A stretch of 64,000 nucleotides of DNA, from the NCBI GenBank assembly GCA_947650285.1, contig CANTFL010001211.1, positions 744,001 to 808,000 on the forward strand, written 5' to 3'. The notes beneath the pieces were generated by a model. The model saw only the letters and a list, made by a program, of their open reading frames with translations, did not search any database and was not told the DNA's origin. The stretch is from Hyaloperonospora brassicae. Its lineage: Eukaryota > Oomycota > Peronosporomycetes > Peronosporales > Peronosporaceae. This document shows positions 1 to 9,351 of the stretch, piece after piece. Position numbers and translations under genes: made by a program. The first letter of the stretch is position 1. Each line of letters opens with the position of its first letter.

Positions 1-651
1 TCAAGTTTATTTCTGTCAAACCTAGAGATCTTGGATCACCCAGCTGTGCGCTTAGTTGTTTCGCATTGTGGCATGGTATCAGCTCAAGAAGTGCTAGTGA
101 TGAAGAAGCCACTGCTATGTATTCCGTTCCTTGTGGATCAGCCAGATGTTGCGGCACGCGTTGTCGACGCCGGGGCAGGATTGTCGCTGGATAAGAATCT
201 CCTTTCGGGTCCGTACGTTCAAGCTGCAGCCACGGAACTGCTGGAGAATGTCTCGTATACGCGGGCCGCACAACGGGTTGGTTCGTTGTTGGAACGAGCT
301 GGTGGTACTTCTCGTGCGATCGATATGATTGATGCCGCGCTACGACTAGGATGTGATCATCTTGCAACACTGAACTTGACAGCGCCTTGGCACAAAACGG
401 CTTTGCTGGATGTCTGGGCAATTTACGCTGCGCTCATTTGTTTGCTGGCCGTGTTTGTGCGCGTTCAGTGGCTCCTATTCTACTCATTGGTGTCAGAGAG
501 CTTTGGGCTTTTGCGTAACGTGGTGTTTGGAGTACCATTACCACTATCATCACCCTCATCGACTACTGAAGAGCACGATGAGAAGTACGAAGACGGCGAC
601 GAGACCGAAAGGTTCAGTGGTAGCAGTGACGTGTCGCAGCGCGACAGTTGA
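1..651 (+). CDS. UDP-glycosyltransferase (UGT), C-terminal part, 5' end outside window
   Basis: The frame is open from base 1 and ends at a stop at 649-651, so this is the 3' part of a gene that begins upstream. The visible protein starts in the UGT signature region: SHCG, then a stretch matching the family's HCGxxSxxEx..xxPxxxxPxxxDQPxxAxxV pattern (IPFLVDQPDVAARV is visible). That segment binds the UDP part of the sugar donor in GT1 glycosyltransferases. After about 100 more residues comes a hydrophobic stretch (AIYAALICLLAVFV) that looks like a C-terminal membrane anchor, as in membrane-bound UGTs, followed by an acidic, serine-rich tail. The family transfers sugars from UDP-sugars to small lipophilic acceptors; the acceptor cannot be read from this part. 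Assignment to the family is firm; substrate is unknown. Confidence 0.85.
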   Translation, partial: SSLFLSNLEILDHPAVRLVVSHCGMVSAQEVLVMKKPLLCIPFLVDQPDVAARVVDAGAGLSLDKNLLSGPYVQAAATELLENVSYTRAAQRVGSLLERAGGTSRAIDMIDAALRLGCDHLATLNLTAPWHKTALLDVWAIYAALICLLAVFVRVQWLLFYSLVSESFGLLRNVVFGVPLPLSSPSSTTEEHDEKYEDGDETERFSGSSDVSQRDS

Positions 652-2345
652 GGCAGGCGGTAAACGAAGGAGAGGACAAGTGAACTGGCACAAAAGTGAC
701 GCGCTCACCTGATGAATGAACGATAGCATTGGTATCGTTTGCTCTCGCGCTCTCGTTGTCGTTGCATGGATTGGGCAGCCTCGGCTCCGCGCCCTTTGCC
801 ATTCGCTCGTGATGGTGCAACAAGGATTGAATGGTGGTCGTATCGCTTCTGGTAAGGCAGGACAGATTCTCTACCGTTTCGATCTGGTCCATTCGGTGCC
901 CCGCCATTTTCCAGTGCAGTGTCGGTAGACGTGGTGACACTCAAGGGTAGATGAACTGCAATAACAACCACTGATGCCCATCTCGATTCCATCTTTTACA
1001 GGTATCAAACAAGTTTTGGCCTAGACAGCACCACAACAACGTGGCAAAACGAAAGCGGCAGATAAAAGAGTGAAGACTTCTGCTCAAACTGTAATACTGT
1101 GTACTCTCGAGCGGTACACGAGCGACAGTGCCCGCCTTGTTGACAGTCGCTCTTGCATCTTGTCAGATTCAATCCGACGCATTGGTCAAGACGAAAAAAA
1201 CAGCCAGCACAAGTTTTGCCACACGAGTGTACATGTATCGACACTTTTCAAGTGTTGTTGTCGCGTGCTGAACTAGTCGCCATGTAACTCGGGGCTTCTT
1301 TAGGCAGCATAGCAACTTCAACCCACGACGGCAAGGCGAAAAGTGACTTACGATAATTGATGCAAAGCGGGAATCGTCGGCAACTGTGCAGGCTGTAATG
1401 CTCGAAGTAGCCAAACTCTTGCAGCTGTAACGCCAGGAATCACCGGATGACAGTTGTCGATGGATATGTTGCGGCACAGCTGGTCAGCTGGACACCTGTC
1501 TGAAGAGCTGCGTAGCTCTACATTGACGCCGAGGCTCAAGTCTTGGAGTTCGTTCAAGTAGCCGTTGCTTCCGCGCAATGCTTTTGCCTAAATCGTGCAA
1601 CGGATGTTCCGCCACCATAGACACATTCGATGGCGAAGACGCTCTCTTTTGTGCAGCACGTGTGTGCAAATGAGCGATCGCTAGTGGTGGTACTGTGCCA
1701 ACCCAGTACCACCACTAGCGATACGTACAACGTTTGTTCAAAGCCATTTACTGGCTGCACACTTTCGACTTGACTGGTGGCACTAGTGTTGAACACATGT
1801 AGTGCAGCTAAGGCTTAGGCTGACTTGGAAAGTGTACTGTCCCTCGATCGTTGATACAGTTGAACGGAACACGTCCATCACTCGGCGTTCACAAGCGCCT
1901 TCTTCCCCGCGAGCTATTGCGCCACTAACTGTGTCGTGCAAAGTCACGTCGGCATCGCTACAAGCCCTTTGACCCTGACGATAGTTGGACGACCGAAATA
2001 TCAGGTAAGTGATTGCCATCCACGGCGTGGGACCCTACTGCGAACACGACTCTGGTTCATCCGTCCCGTCTGTCTGCGATGGTCTTCATGGTGTTTTCTC
2101 CAGTCGATACCTTAGCTAGCGACCGACGTCAGCAGATGGCTACATTTGATTCGACACCGTCCCCGGATGTCCTACATACATACGTCAAGACAGCCCAACA
2201 GGGCCGTTCACACCGGTCAACAGCAACGCTTACCAGCGACTCAGACCGTCGAACTTCGTTCGTTGAAGTTACGATGTTGCCCACATGATGGGTTCACTGC
2301 ACGACCATCACTCCTGCTTCAGTCCACCTTTACCCCGCGCTCGCA
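652..2345. other. Intergenic stretch without a recognised gene
   Basis: Several short open frames exist on both strands, but none resembles a known family and none shows a convincing exon chain. The one clear structure is the hairpin at 1677-1722. The last 300 bases probably include the promoter and leader of the site-1 protease gene. Confidence 0.5.
1677..1722. repeat. Perfect inverted repeat (hairpin), 19-bp stem, 8-nt loop
   Basis: Bases 1677-1695 and 1704-1722 are exact reverse complements, separated by 8 nt. It lies in non-coding sequence and is not followed by a T-run. A stem this long and perfect is unlikely by chance in about 1.7 kb. Confidence 0.9.
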
Positions 2346-5300
2346 ATGACCCGACCTGCGATCGCCGCCGTCCACTGGCCGCTCTCTCCAGCCACCGCAC
2401 AGCCATCTGCTTCCTCTGTGTCGGTTCTACTGACTCTGTGCTTGTTCCTCGCAGCTCTATTGCTGACGAACGCAGCGCCCGCGCAGTCAAAGCGCTGTCA
2501 CTTGTATGCAAACGCCACTCCACACGAATACATTGCGCACTTACGCGCGCACGACACCGTAGCGGCTCAAGAACAGCTCGTGAGTGCACTGGTGAGCTCA
2601 GCTGCGTCCCACTATAGTCTCGAGAGTGCCGCGCGGTCGGACTTTGCCCGTCAAGCGCCGACAGATTTCGTCGTCTTGCGTCTATTTGACTGCGATTTGA
2701 GGGCGTTTCGAGGTGGCGTTGCCACGGCAGAAAGAGCAGAGCCCGACGTGTGTCTTACAGTTGACAGTGTGATGCAACAGCACGTGGAAACGAACGCGCG
2801 AGGACCGCTGAAAGCTGTTCGAGTGAATTATGGGCACAGAAACGTGGCCCTGCTCGGGGTACACGAGCGGCAAGAGATGCGACGACGTAATGTGCAGACA
2901 GCAACGAGCAAACTTCAGGAACGCAGTGATGCAAAGGAGGAACTGGGGTTACAGAACGAGACGGCGTTGCTCGTGGACAAACTGGGGGCTCGAGAGCTCT
3001 GGAAACGAGGCTATGCAGGAAGAGGTGTCAAAATCGGGATCTTCGATACCGGACTGTCGTTGTCGTCGACGTCGTCATCGGCACAGTTTAGGCATGTTGC
3101 AGAGCAAATCAACTGGACCCATGAGCCGGTCAATACAGACGTGATCGGTCACGGCACGTTCGTAGCAGGTGTGATGAGTGGGACAACTGCAAAGTGTCCA
3201 GGCATTGCGCCCGAAGCCGAGCTGTTTGTGTTTCGCATGTTTACCCGCGAGCAACTGTCGTTTACGTCGTGGTATCCGGATGCGTTCAACTACGCGCTGT
3301 TCAAGCGAATACACGTGCTGAATTTGAGTATAGGAAAGCCAGATTTCCTATACTCAAATTTGTCGACAAAGTTCGAGAACTGACTGCAAATGGGATCATT
3401 CCGGTACGGTATCTGCCTTCTTGTTGTGTCGCAGCTAATCGAGCAAAGCAAGTGACCACGTTGCTCCTCTCAGGTTTCTGCGGTCGGTAGTAGTGGACCT
3501 CATTATGGCATGCTTTCTAATCCTGCAGATCAAGTGGAGGTCATGGGTGTGGGAGGCATTACGAGAAGCGGTGAGGTTGCCGACTTCTCGCCGCGTAGCA
3601 TGACGACGTGGGAGCTTCCATTCGGATCTGGTCGAGTCAAGCCAGATATTGTCACTTTTGCGGAAGGCGTTCTTGGCGCAGATGTTTCGGGCAGATGCAA
3701 GACGCTCTCTGGAACCAGCGCGTCAGCTCCGATCGTATCGGCAGCAATAAGCGTCCTTGCATCCATGATACCTGCCGGTAAGAGGTGGAGCTTGTTGAAC
3801 GCAGCATCGATGAAGCAAATTCTGCTTGAAAGCTCAGACAAACTGGTAGCTCGTCATGATTCTGACTATGCTGTACGAGGCCACATTTTTGAGCAAGGTG
3901 GTGGAGTGCTTAACATGTCGAAGGCAAGCGAGATGGTAGAGCGTTTATGGTCTCAGCACCAAAGTGCGCAGAACGCTACACAAAACGGGCAGATGCCGAT
4001 TCTTAGTGTCTTCAAGCCAAGCTCTTTCCCGGACAGACTGTCCACGTATGTGGCCGTATTGCTCACAGCCGCTTTATCACAAGGCACTACCTCTCGTGGT
4101 AAACTTGACGATCCTGAATCCCGCATCTGTTGGAGGCGTCATCAAAAGTCCACCGCAGTGGATAGGCGGGACTCATGGCGAGCATCTAGCAGTTTCGACG
4201 TCAACGCGTTCTGCTATGTGGCCCTACATTGGCTCAGTTGGCGTTTTTAATGAGGCGAACGAACAGGCTGCTGCTTTCGAGGGTATTGCTGAGGGACTGC
4301 TGCGACTTGAAGTAGACAATGGCGATCATGTCGATGACCTACTTGTACAGATAGCTGTTCGGATCATACCCTCTCCGCAAGCGTCAAAGCGAATTCTGTG
4401 GGAACAGTTTCGCAACATTCCCTATCCATCCGCTTTTGTGCCACGCGACAACCTCGAAAACCAGCACGATCTCATGGATGTTGCGGGAGATCATCCGCAC
4501 ACAAACTTTCACCAGATGTGGAGCTTTTTGACAAGCGAAGGGTTCTTCGTCGAGGTCTTGCCGTTCGAGTACTCGTGCTTGGATCTGAGTACATATGGCG
4601 TCATGCTCGTCGTTGACCCGGAAGAAGAGTTCTTCCGAGATGAAATCGTCGTCTTGCAGGCGGCGGTCAAGAACTCGAACGTGTCCCTGATCATTTTTGC
4701 CGACTGGTATGACAATCGTATGCTTGACTCCCTCGAGCTTTACGACACAAGCACATTGAGCAAGTGGCGTGCCATCACCGGTGGCGCAAATGTACTGGCA
4801 ATCAACGGGCTGCTCCAGAGTTTCCATATCGCGTTTGGAAATGGAGTTGTTCACAGCACGGGCGTGTCTCTGTTCGACAACAACTCGTCGTTTCCGTACT
4901 GGTCGGGTTCGTATCTCACGAATTTCCCTGTCGGTGGACATCTGGCTACATTGACGCCATCGACCAAAGTGCAGAGATCCTGAATGGTACTGAGACAATC
5001 GTCACGGGTGTTCCAGTCTTGGGTCTCTACGAAGTGCCCTCACGCGACGGAGGTCGCATCGCAGTCTTTGGCGACAGTTCGTGTCTCGACTCAAGTGCGC
5101 AGCCGGCGACCGAATTTCGCCATTGCTTTGGAATGCTGCGTTTTACCAATGACGCGGTCGATCCTTTTTCCATCGTCCTGCAGAGCCACACGGCAAGCAC
5201 AAGACTGCAACGTCTCGAGCTGGAATTTGTTGCCGACGAATTTGTTCCGTGTGCGCTGGAAGCGTTGCACGACGAGGGCAGTTGGCACGCTCAAGACCGT

Positions 5301-5417
5301 GGCGTGGACTTTGCCAAACATTCCAAAGTGGTGCAAGCAAACAAAGACAAGTGGACTCCTCGCAGCTTTTGCAAGTTTTATGCCAAGGAACGCTGCGTTG
5401 ACGGTCGGCTCACATGA
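2346..5417 (+). pseudogene. MBTPS1: Site-1 protease (membrane-bound transcription factor peptidase), frameshifted
   Basis: Similarity to eukaryotic site-1 protease (S1P/SKI-1, subtilase S8) runs along the whole stretch: a hydrophobic leader near residues 25-42, the catalytic Asp in FDTG (residue 234, codon 3045), His in GHGTFVAGV (residue 269), Ser in SGTSAS (codon 3717), then the S1P-specific C-terminal region (PRMWPYCSQP, RNIPYPSAF, FADWYDN, FGDSSCLDSS). S1P cleaves ER/Golgi membrane-bound precursors such as SREBP and ATF6. One intron fits at 3404-3473 (70 nt, CTAAT branch site). The frame is broken three times: at about 3350 inside a perfect hairpin, at about 4025-4045, and at about 4935-4965. 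The oxyanion-hole Asn of the family's GN motif reads Ser (VGSSG). Start is the first ATG before the leader. Either a true pseudogene or a region with base-call errors; neighbouring genes are intact, which favours real decay. Confidence 0.85.
3321..3360. repeat. Perfect 17-bp inverted repeat at the first frameshift of the site-1 protease gene
   Basis: Bases 3321-3337 and 3344-3360 are exact reverse complements with a 6-nt loop. The left arm encodes the conserved LNLSIG segment of the protease. The right arm replaces the expected family sequence, and the reading frame is lost there before resuming at KFVDKV in another frame. Confidence 0.9.
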
Positions 5418-5487
5418 ATTCCCACACGTCGCAGGGGCACTTTATCGAGGGAAAACCGGTTGACTAGTAGCGAGTCGCTACTGCAGC

Positions 5488-6422
5488 ATGACGGTGGAGC
5501 TGTACGTCGTGCTGTCCAACAAGAGCGGACGGCAGAACCTCGGCACGTATCTACGCACTGCGTCTGCCTTTGGGACGACCCAAGTTGTGGTCGGTGCGTG
5601 CAACGCTTGTCTCATGTTATGCACAGCGTCACAATGTGGCAAAAGAAAAAAGCTAATGACTGGCTCCGCGTTGCTGACGAGCAGTGGGCGCCGAACGCTT
5701 TGGCACTCACGGAGCGCACCGAGCGCAAAAGTATGTTGACGTCGTAAACTTCTACGACTTTGCCGAGGCTCGTGAGTACTTGAAGGCTAGACGCTGCACC
5801 ATTTTTGGCCTGAGCAAGCAGCCGACCGGATCCATTGGTACGTCTGTCAATTATTGGCAGCTTCTGACCTGGTTCTCATGGCTTTTTTGTGCCACTCACT
5901 TGGACTGACCGACTTGATGTTCGGCGTATCAGGGGCACACGTCATGCCGTATGAAGGGACCAGTGCCTTCGTCGTCGATAACGAGGTACATGTAGAGACA
6001 ACCAACATGCAGTCGTTGTCGTTTGTCGCTGGACATTGCTGCAGTTTTTTTTGCCATTGATGTTGTGCGACGTTGATGCTGTGCAGTTTCCTGGACTTTC
6101 AGAGGAACAGCGCGCTATTTGCGACCACTTTGTCCACGTTCCTTTTCATGGCGAGCAGACACAAGCTTCCAGCGGGCTCGTTCTGGACACCACTGTCGTT
6201 ACAGCGATCACGTTGCACCACTTCACTACGCTCGCGCAGTTTCCGGTCCGTGCAATGGAGACCACGAGTACGCAGGGCAAGTTCGTGCTGGATGCGTACC
6301 CGGCGTTTGATCCGGCGGACAATAAGCGCGGAGAAGAAAAGGCGGCGATGCGCGAAGCGAAACGCGCCAACGCTGGTGACGGTCTGTCCGAGGGAGACGG
6401 ACTCGGTGGCATGTTTGCGTAG
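5488..6422 (+). CDS. SpoU/TrmH-family RNA 2'-O-methyltransferase, 4 exons
   Basis: Exons 5488-5593, 5685-5837, 5933-5985 and 6087-6422 join in frame to 215 aa. The introns are 91, 95 and 101 nt, all GT-AG, the first with a CTAAT branch site. The protein follows the SPOUT (trefoil-knot) methyltransferase pattern: N-terminal VVLSNKSGRQNLGTYLRTA (family motif 1, N-x-G-x-x-x-R), FGTHGAHRAQKY, then YEGTSAFVVDNE (motif 2 region), GLSEEQRAICDHFVHVP and a final helix ending LHHF (motif 3 region). The family methylates ribose 2'-OH groups of tRNA or rRNA using S-adenosylmethionine. Motif 2 (usually GNE) reads DNE, and motif 3 (usually SLNVSVA) reads VLDTTVV, so the usual motif-3 Asn is Asp. The last 45 residues are a charged tail. 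Target RNA is unknown. Confidence 0.85.
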
Positions 6423-6702
6423 GTGCTTGGCTCATGTTGGCGTAGCGTGAACGTCCGAGCTGCGGAGGAGCTAAAATGCACGCTGCTTGTATTAAGTTAT
6501 CGGGTCGGGTGAGCAATGCCGGGGGTCGACGGAGGAGAGAATGCTGTGGCAAAACGTTCTAGCACGTCGACTTGCCGGCACTCCCTTTGGTGCACATTCC
6601 CCCCGTCCCGTCGTCGTCACAATTGCACTCTTGTTCGAGCATGGTCGCCTTTGCGGCGGTGTGATGGTATCTGCGCCAATGCGCAGCCGGTCCATTTGTC
6701 TT

Positions 6703-7938
6703 CTATCTGGTCATCTGCATGGTCGGGTGGATACCCCTCACATGCATGTCGAACACGTGTTGTGCCGCCTGCTTCTTCTTGCGGTCCAGAAGCACCGCCT
6801 CACACAAACGACACGTTTTGATCTTTCCACATGTTGCGTCGTCGTCACGGACAAATGGAATGGCGCTGACAGCTGTCGATGGCTTCAGGCATTGTGAGCA
6901 AAAGAGCATACCGCAGTGATAGCAATTGCTTGGGTGAGTCCGCATGTGCATGCCCAGTACCCGCTTCACCATGTTCCCAAGCACCTTCTTATGACTCACG
7001 AGCGTCGTCGACTTGCACAGCATGCAAGCACATCGCTGTGTCATCGATACATAAGCAGGTGGCGTTCTGTTGATGCTGCGCGCCATAAACTGCTTCACAC
7101 GCGGCGAAGCGACTTCGTAACACATGAGTCCGTCAGCATTCAGCGACAGCATTGAAGCTCCAAATGCCGTCAACACGGCCGAAACGACCGGCAAGCCACG
7201 TCGAGCGGCCAGGTGTAGCACTGCAAGGCCCTCTGCTTCCGTGTTCGGGTCCGCGCCAGCTTCTAGCAGCTTCGCGACCAGCGTAGGATTGTCAATCTTG
7301 AGCGTGAGCATGTGCACACCCAATGGCGTGAGGCCCCGTTTGTTCTCGGCATGGACATTGCCCCCAGCGGCCAGCAGCTTTTCCGTCACGTTGACACTCG
7401 TGGGCCGTCGCCAGTGGCCCGTCGCAAAGTGCAGTGCCGTGTTCCCGTTGGAATCCGGCACGTCAAGCAGCTCGTCCCGGCTCTCGTGCTCCAGCAGCGC
7501 ATCCAGAACCTGCATGTCGCATCGGCGCACGGCAATATGGAGCGGCGATTGGCCGTGATTCGGTTCCCGTAGGGCCAGGAGCACGGACGACACGGTCGAC
7601 GAGCCGGTACTGGTAAAGCTGCTCGAGCACGTCAAGCTCGCCGAGGACGACGCGGTCGACGTCTCGTTCGTTGACTCGCGCACGTTGTAGCCGCGTTTGT
7701 TCAAGAGGCCGAGCATGTTGCGGAGAAAGACCTCGTCGGCGTTGGGTTTGCCGCGCCCGGGCGTGATGGGCGGCAGTCCTATGCTGCTGCTGCCGCCGCT
7801 GTGGTCGGTCCGCTGCTCTTCGTCTTCGTATGCGTCGTCTTCGTCTTCGTAGCTCGCACTTGTGCCATTGGGCGACGCTGCAGTTGCTGACGCGGGCTCC
7901 TCCACCCGAACAAACGGCGACTCGTAGAGGTCCGTCAT
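6703..7938 (-). CDS. Ankyrin-repeat protein with C-terminal FYVE-like zinc finger
   Basis: A single 411-aa exon. Residues 1-60 are acidic and Ser-rich, low complexity. Ankyrin repeats fill about residues 125-270, with the tell-tale GQSPLHIAVRR, GNTALHFATG, GLTPLGVH and GLAVLHLAARRG starts. Residues 303-379 hold paired cysteines (CxxxC, CYHC, CxxC, CRLC) spaced as in a FYVE-type zinc finger, with CxxC-G-x-x-FC in the centre. The basic RR/KHHCR patch that binds phosphatidylinositol 3-phosphate in classical FYVE domains is not seen; the equivalent stretch reads HPSNCYHCG, so lipid binding is doubtful. Oomycetes encode many FYVE fusion proteins; a role in membrane traffic or scaffolding is an inference. 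A 30-base AGT repeat lies just upstream of the start. Confidence 0.85.
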   Translation of the reverse strand: MTDLYESPFVRVEEPASATAASPNGTSASYEDEDDAYEDEEQRTDHSGGSSSIGLPPITPGRGKPNADEVFLRNMLGLLNKRGYNVRESTNETSTASSSASLTCSSSFTSTGSSTVSSVLLALREPNHGQSPLHIAVRRCDMQVLDALLEHESRDELLDVPDSNGNTALHFATGHWRRPTSVNVTEKLLAAGGNVHAENKRGLTPLGVHMLTLKIDNPTLVAKLLEAGADPNTEAEGLAVLHLAARRGLPVVSAVLTAFGASMLSLNADGLMCYEVASPRVKQFMARSINRTPPAYVSMTQRCACMLCKSTTLVSHKKVLGNMVKRVLGMHMRTHPSNCYHCGMLFCSQCLKPSTAVSAIPFVRDDDATCGKIKTCRLCEAVLLDRKKKQAAQHVFDMHVRGIHPTMQMTR

Positions 7939-7957
7939 ATGTGTGATTGCGATGGGC

Positions 7958-7987
7958 AGTAGTAGTAGTAGTAGTAGTAGTAGTAGT
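7958..7987. repeat. Trinucleotide microsatellite (AGT)10
   Basis: Ten uninterrupted AGT units, in the probable 5' leader or promoter of the minus-strand ankyrin gene, 19 bases before its start codon. Confidence 0.95.
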
Positions 7988-8941
7988 TGATGTTGTGAGC
8001 AGGTCTTTTGGGTTCGTACTTAAGCCAGCGCCCTGATTCCAGACCGGTTGCCTGACCGATCGATGCGCGTTGTCGAGCGAATGTGCGAATGTGCTAATGC
8101 GGGATCACCGTGTTGAAAAAAGGAAGGACGTGCAAAGACGGGTCGAGTCGCGCGCGCGCCCGGGCTTCAGTTAGCGCTCGTATACACAAAGCGAAAGTTG
8201 CGTGTCGACGAACAGTGTCGCACGAGAGAGAGGGGAGTCGGTGGCACGAGTACGACGCCACCACTACCGACCGATCGTCGGACGCGCGCAATTTTTCAAC
8301 GTTTGCAGAAAAAAAGTCGCTCCAAACGACGCGTCAAGAGCGGGAAATAGCGTAAGACAGTTGGTCTCTCTCTACGTGTTTCGTTTCGTACGAACCACAA
8401 GTCTCTGCTATGGTGGACGGAAAACCAGTATGTATGTCCGTACGTACTGAGCTCACGGTGGCTGCTACTACTGCAACTTTACGTTACGTTCTGCGTTCGA
8501 CAGGCTTTTTTCCTGGCTTGGCGTCCTCCAGGACGTTTCGAATGGCAACCGCCGGGTACAACGAGCGTGCGAGCACTTGGTGGCTTGCTCGTGTGTGTGC
8601 TGAATCCGCACTGTCCACGCTTGTTGAGACGGATCAATATGTGTGTGTTGTTAGCTCTTTTACGACGGATCGAGGGAGGTAGTCGGGGTGTAGCGTGCAT
8701 GCTTTGTACAGCATCGAGAGCGACATGAGGGGAGGACGCTCGACTTGCCTATATGTGACGGGGGAGAGTCGTCGAACTTGCGTTGTTGACCACGTGGTTC
8801 CCACGTTGTTGGTCACTCGTGATGGGCGCATGAAGCCATGTCACCATTGTGGTTACCCCTTTGTGTGCTCGGCTCCGCGCGCAAGTCTCTAGTCAGCACG
8901 AACACGTCGCATAGTGATGGACTATCGCGTGACGGCAAAAC

Positions 8942-8976
<35 letters not shown>
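8942..8976. repeat. Tetranucleotide microsatellite (GACA)n
   Basis: About 8.75 perfect GACA units in the intergenic region. Confidence 0.95.
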
Positions 8977-9003
8977 GTGGAAACTGGGATGCTCACCGCC
9001 CAG

Positions 9004-9019
9004 CCCCCCCCCCCCCCCC
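9004..9019. repeat. Homopolymer run of 16 C
   Basis: An uninterrupted C run, non-coding. Length in such runs is often uncertain in assemblies. Confidence 0.9.
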
Positions 9020-9351
9020 TCAAGTCTGTGGTCGCTGTTTTTGTACGGTGACGCCACCCCTGACAAAATGACACGACGGTGTCAACGTGCCACCTGGTTC
9101 GCCGTCACAAGAAACAGGGACCCAACTCGTGTGTATGTGTAGTGTACCACACGGAACGCACACCATCGACACAAGACTCTGGATGGATCCATCCATATCC
9201 ACAATGGGTGAACCCACAGGGTTTGAACCCATACTGAATGAACCCATTGTGGTTGAACCCACGCAGTTGATCTCCTGCTGCAGACCGCTCATTCACCAAC
9301 GAGCCACGTCAGGATCGAGTCCTCAAGCGAGTCCCCCAACGGTGACTCAGC

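Larger units (their letters stand above)
7988..9351. other. Intergenic region between divergent genes, with simple repeats
   Basis: The interval separates the divergently oriented ankyrin gene (-) and C69 peptidase gene (+), so it should contain both promoters. No protein family is recognisable. It holds a GACA microsatellite, a run of 16 C, and at about 9205-9265 four spaced copies of TGAACCCA. Confidence 0.6.

Noticed and set aside
8941..9020. A possible CRISPR-like or regulatory array
   Set aside because: It is only a GACA microsatellite followed by a poly-C run, in a eukaryotic intergenic region.
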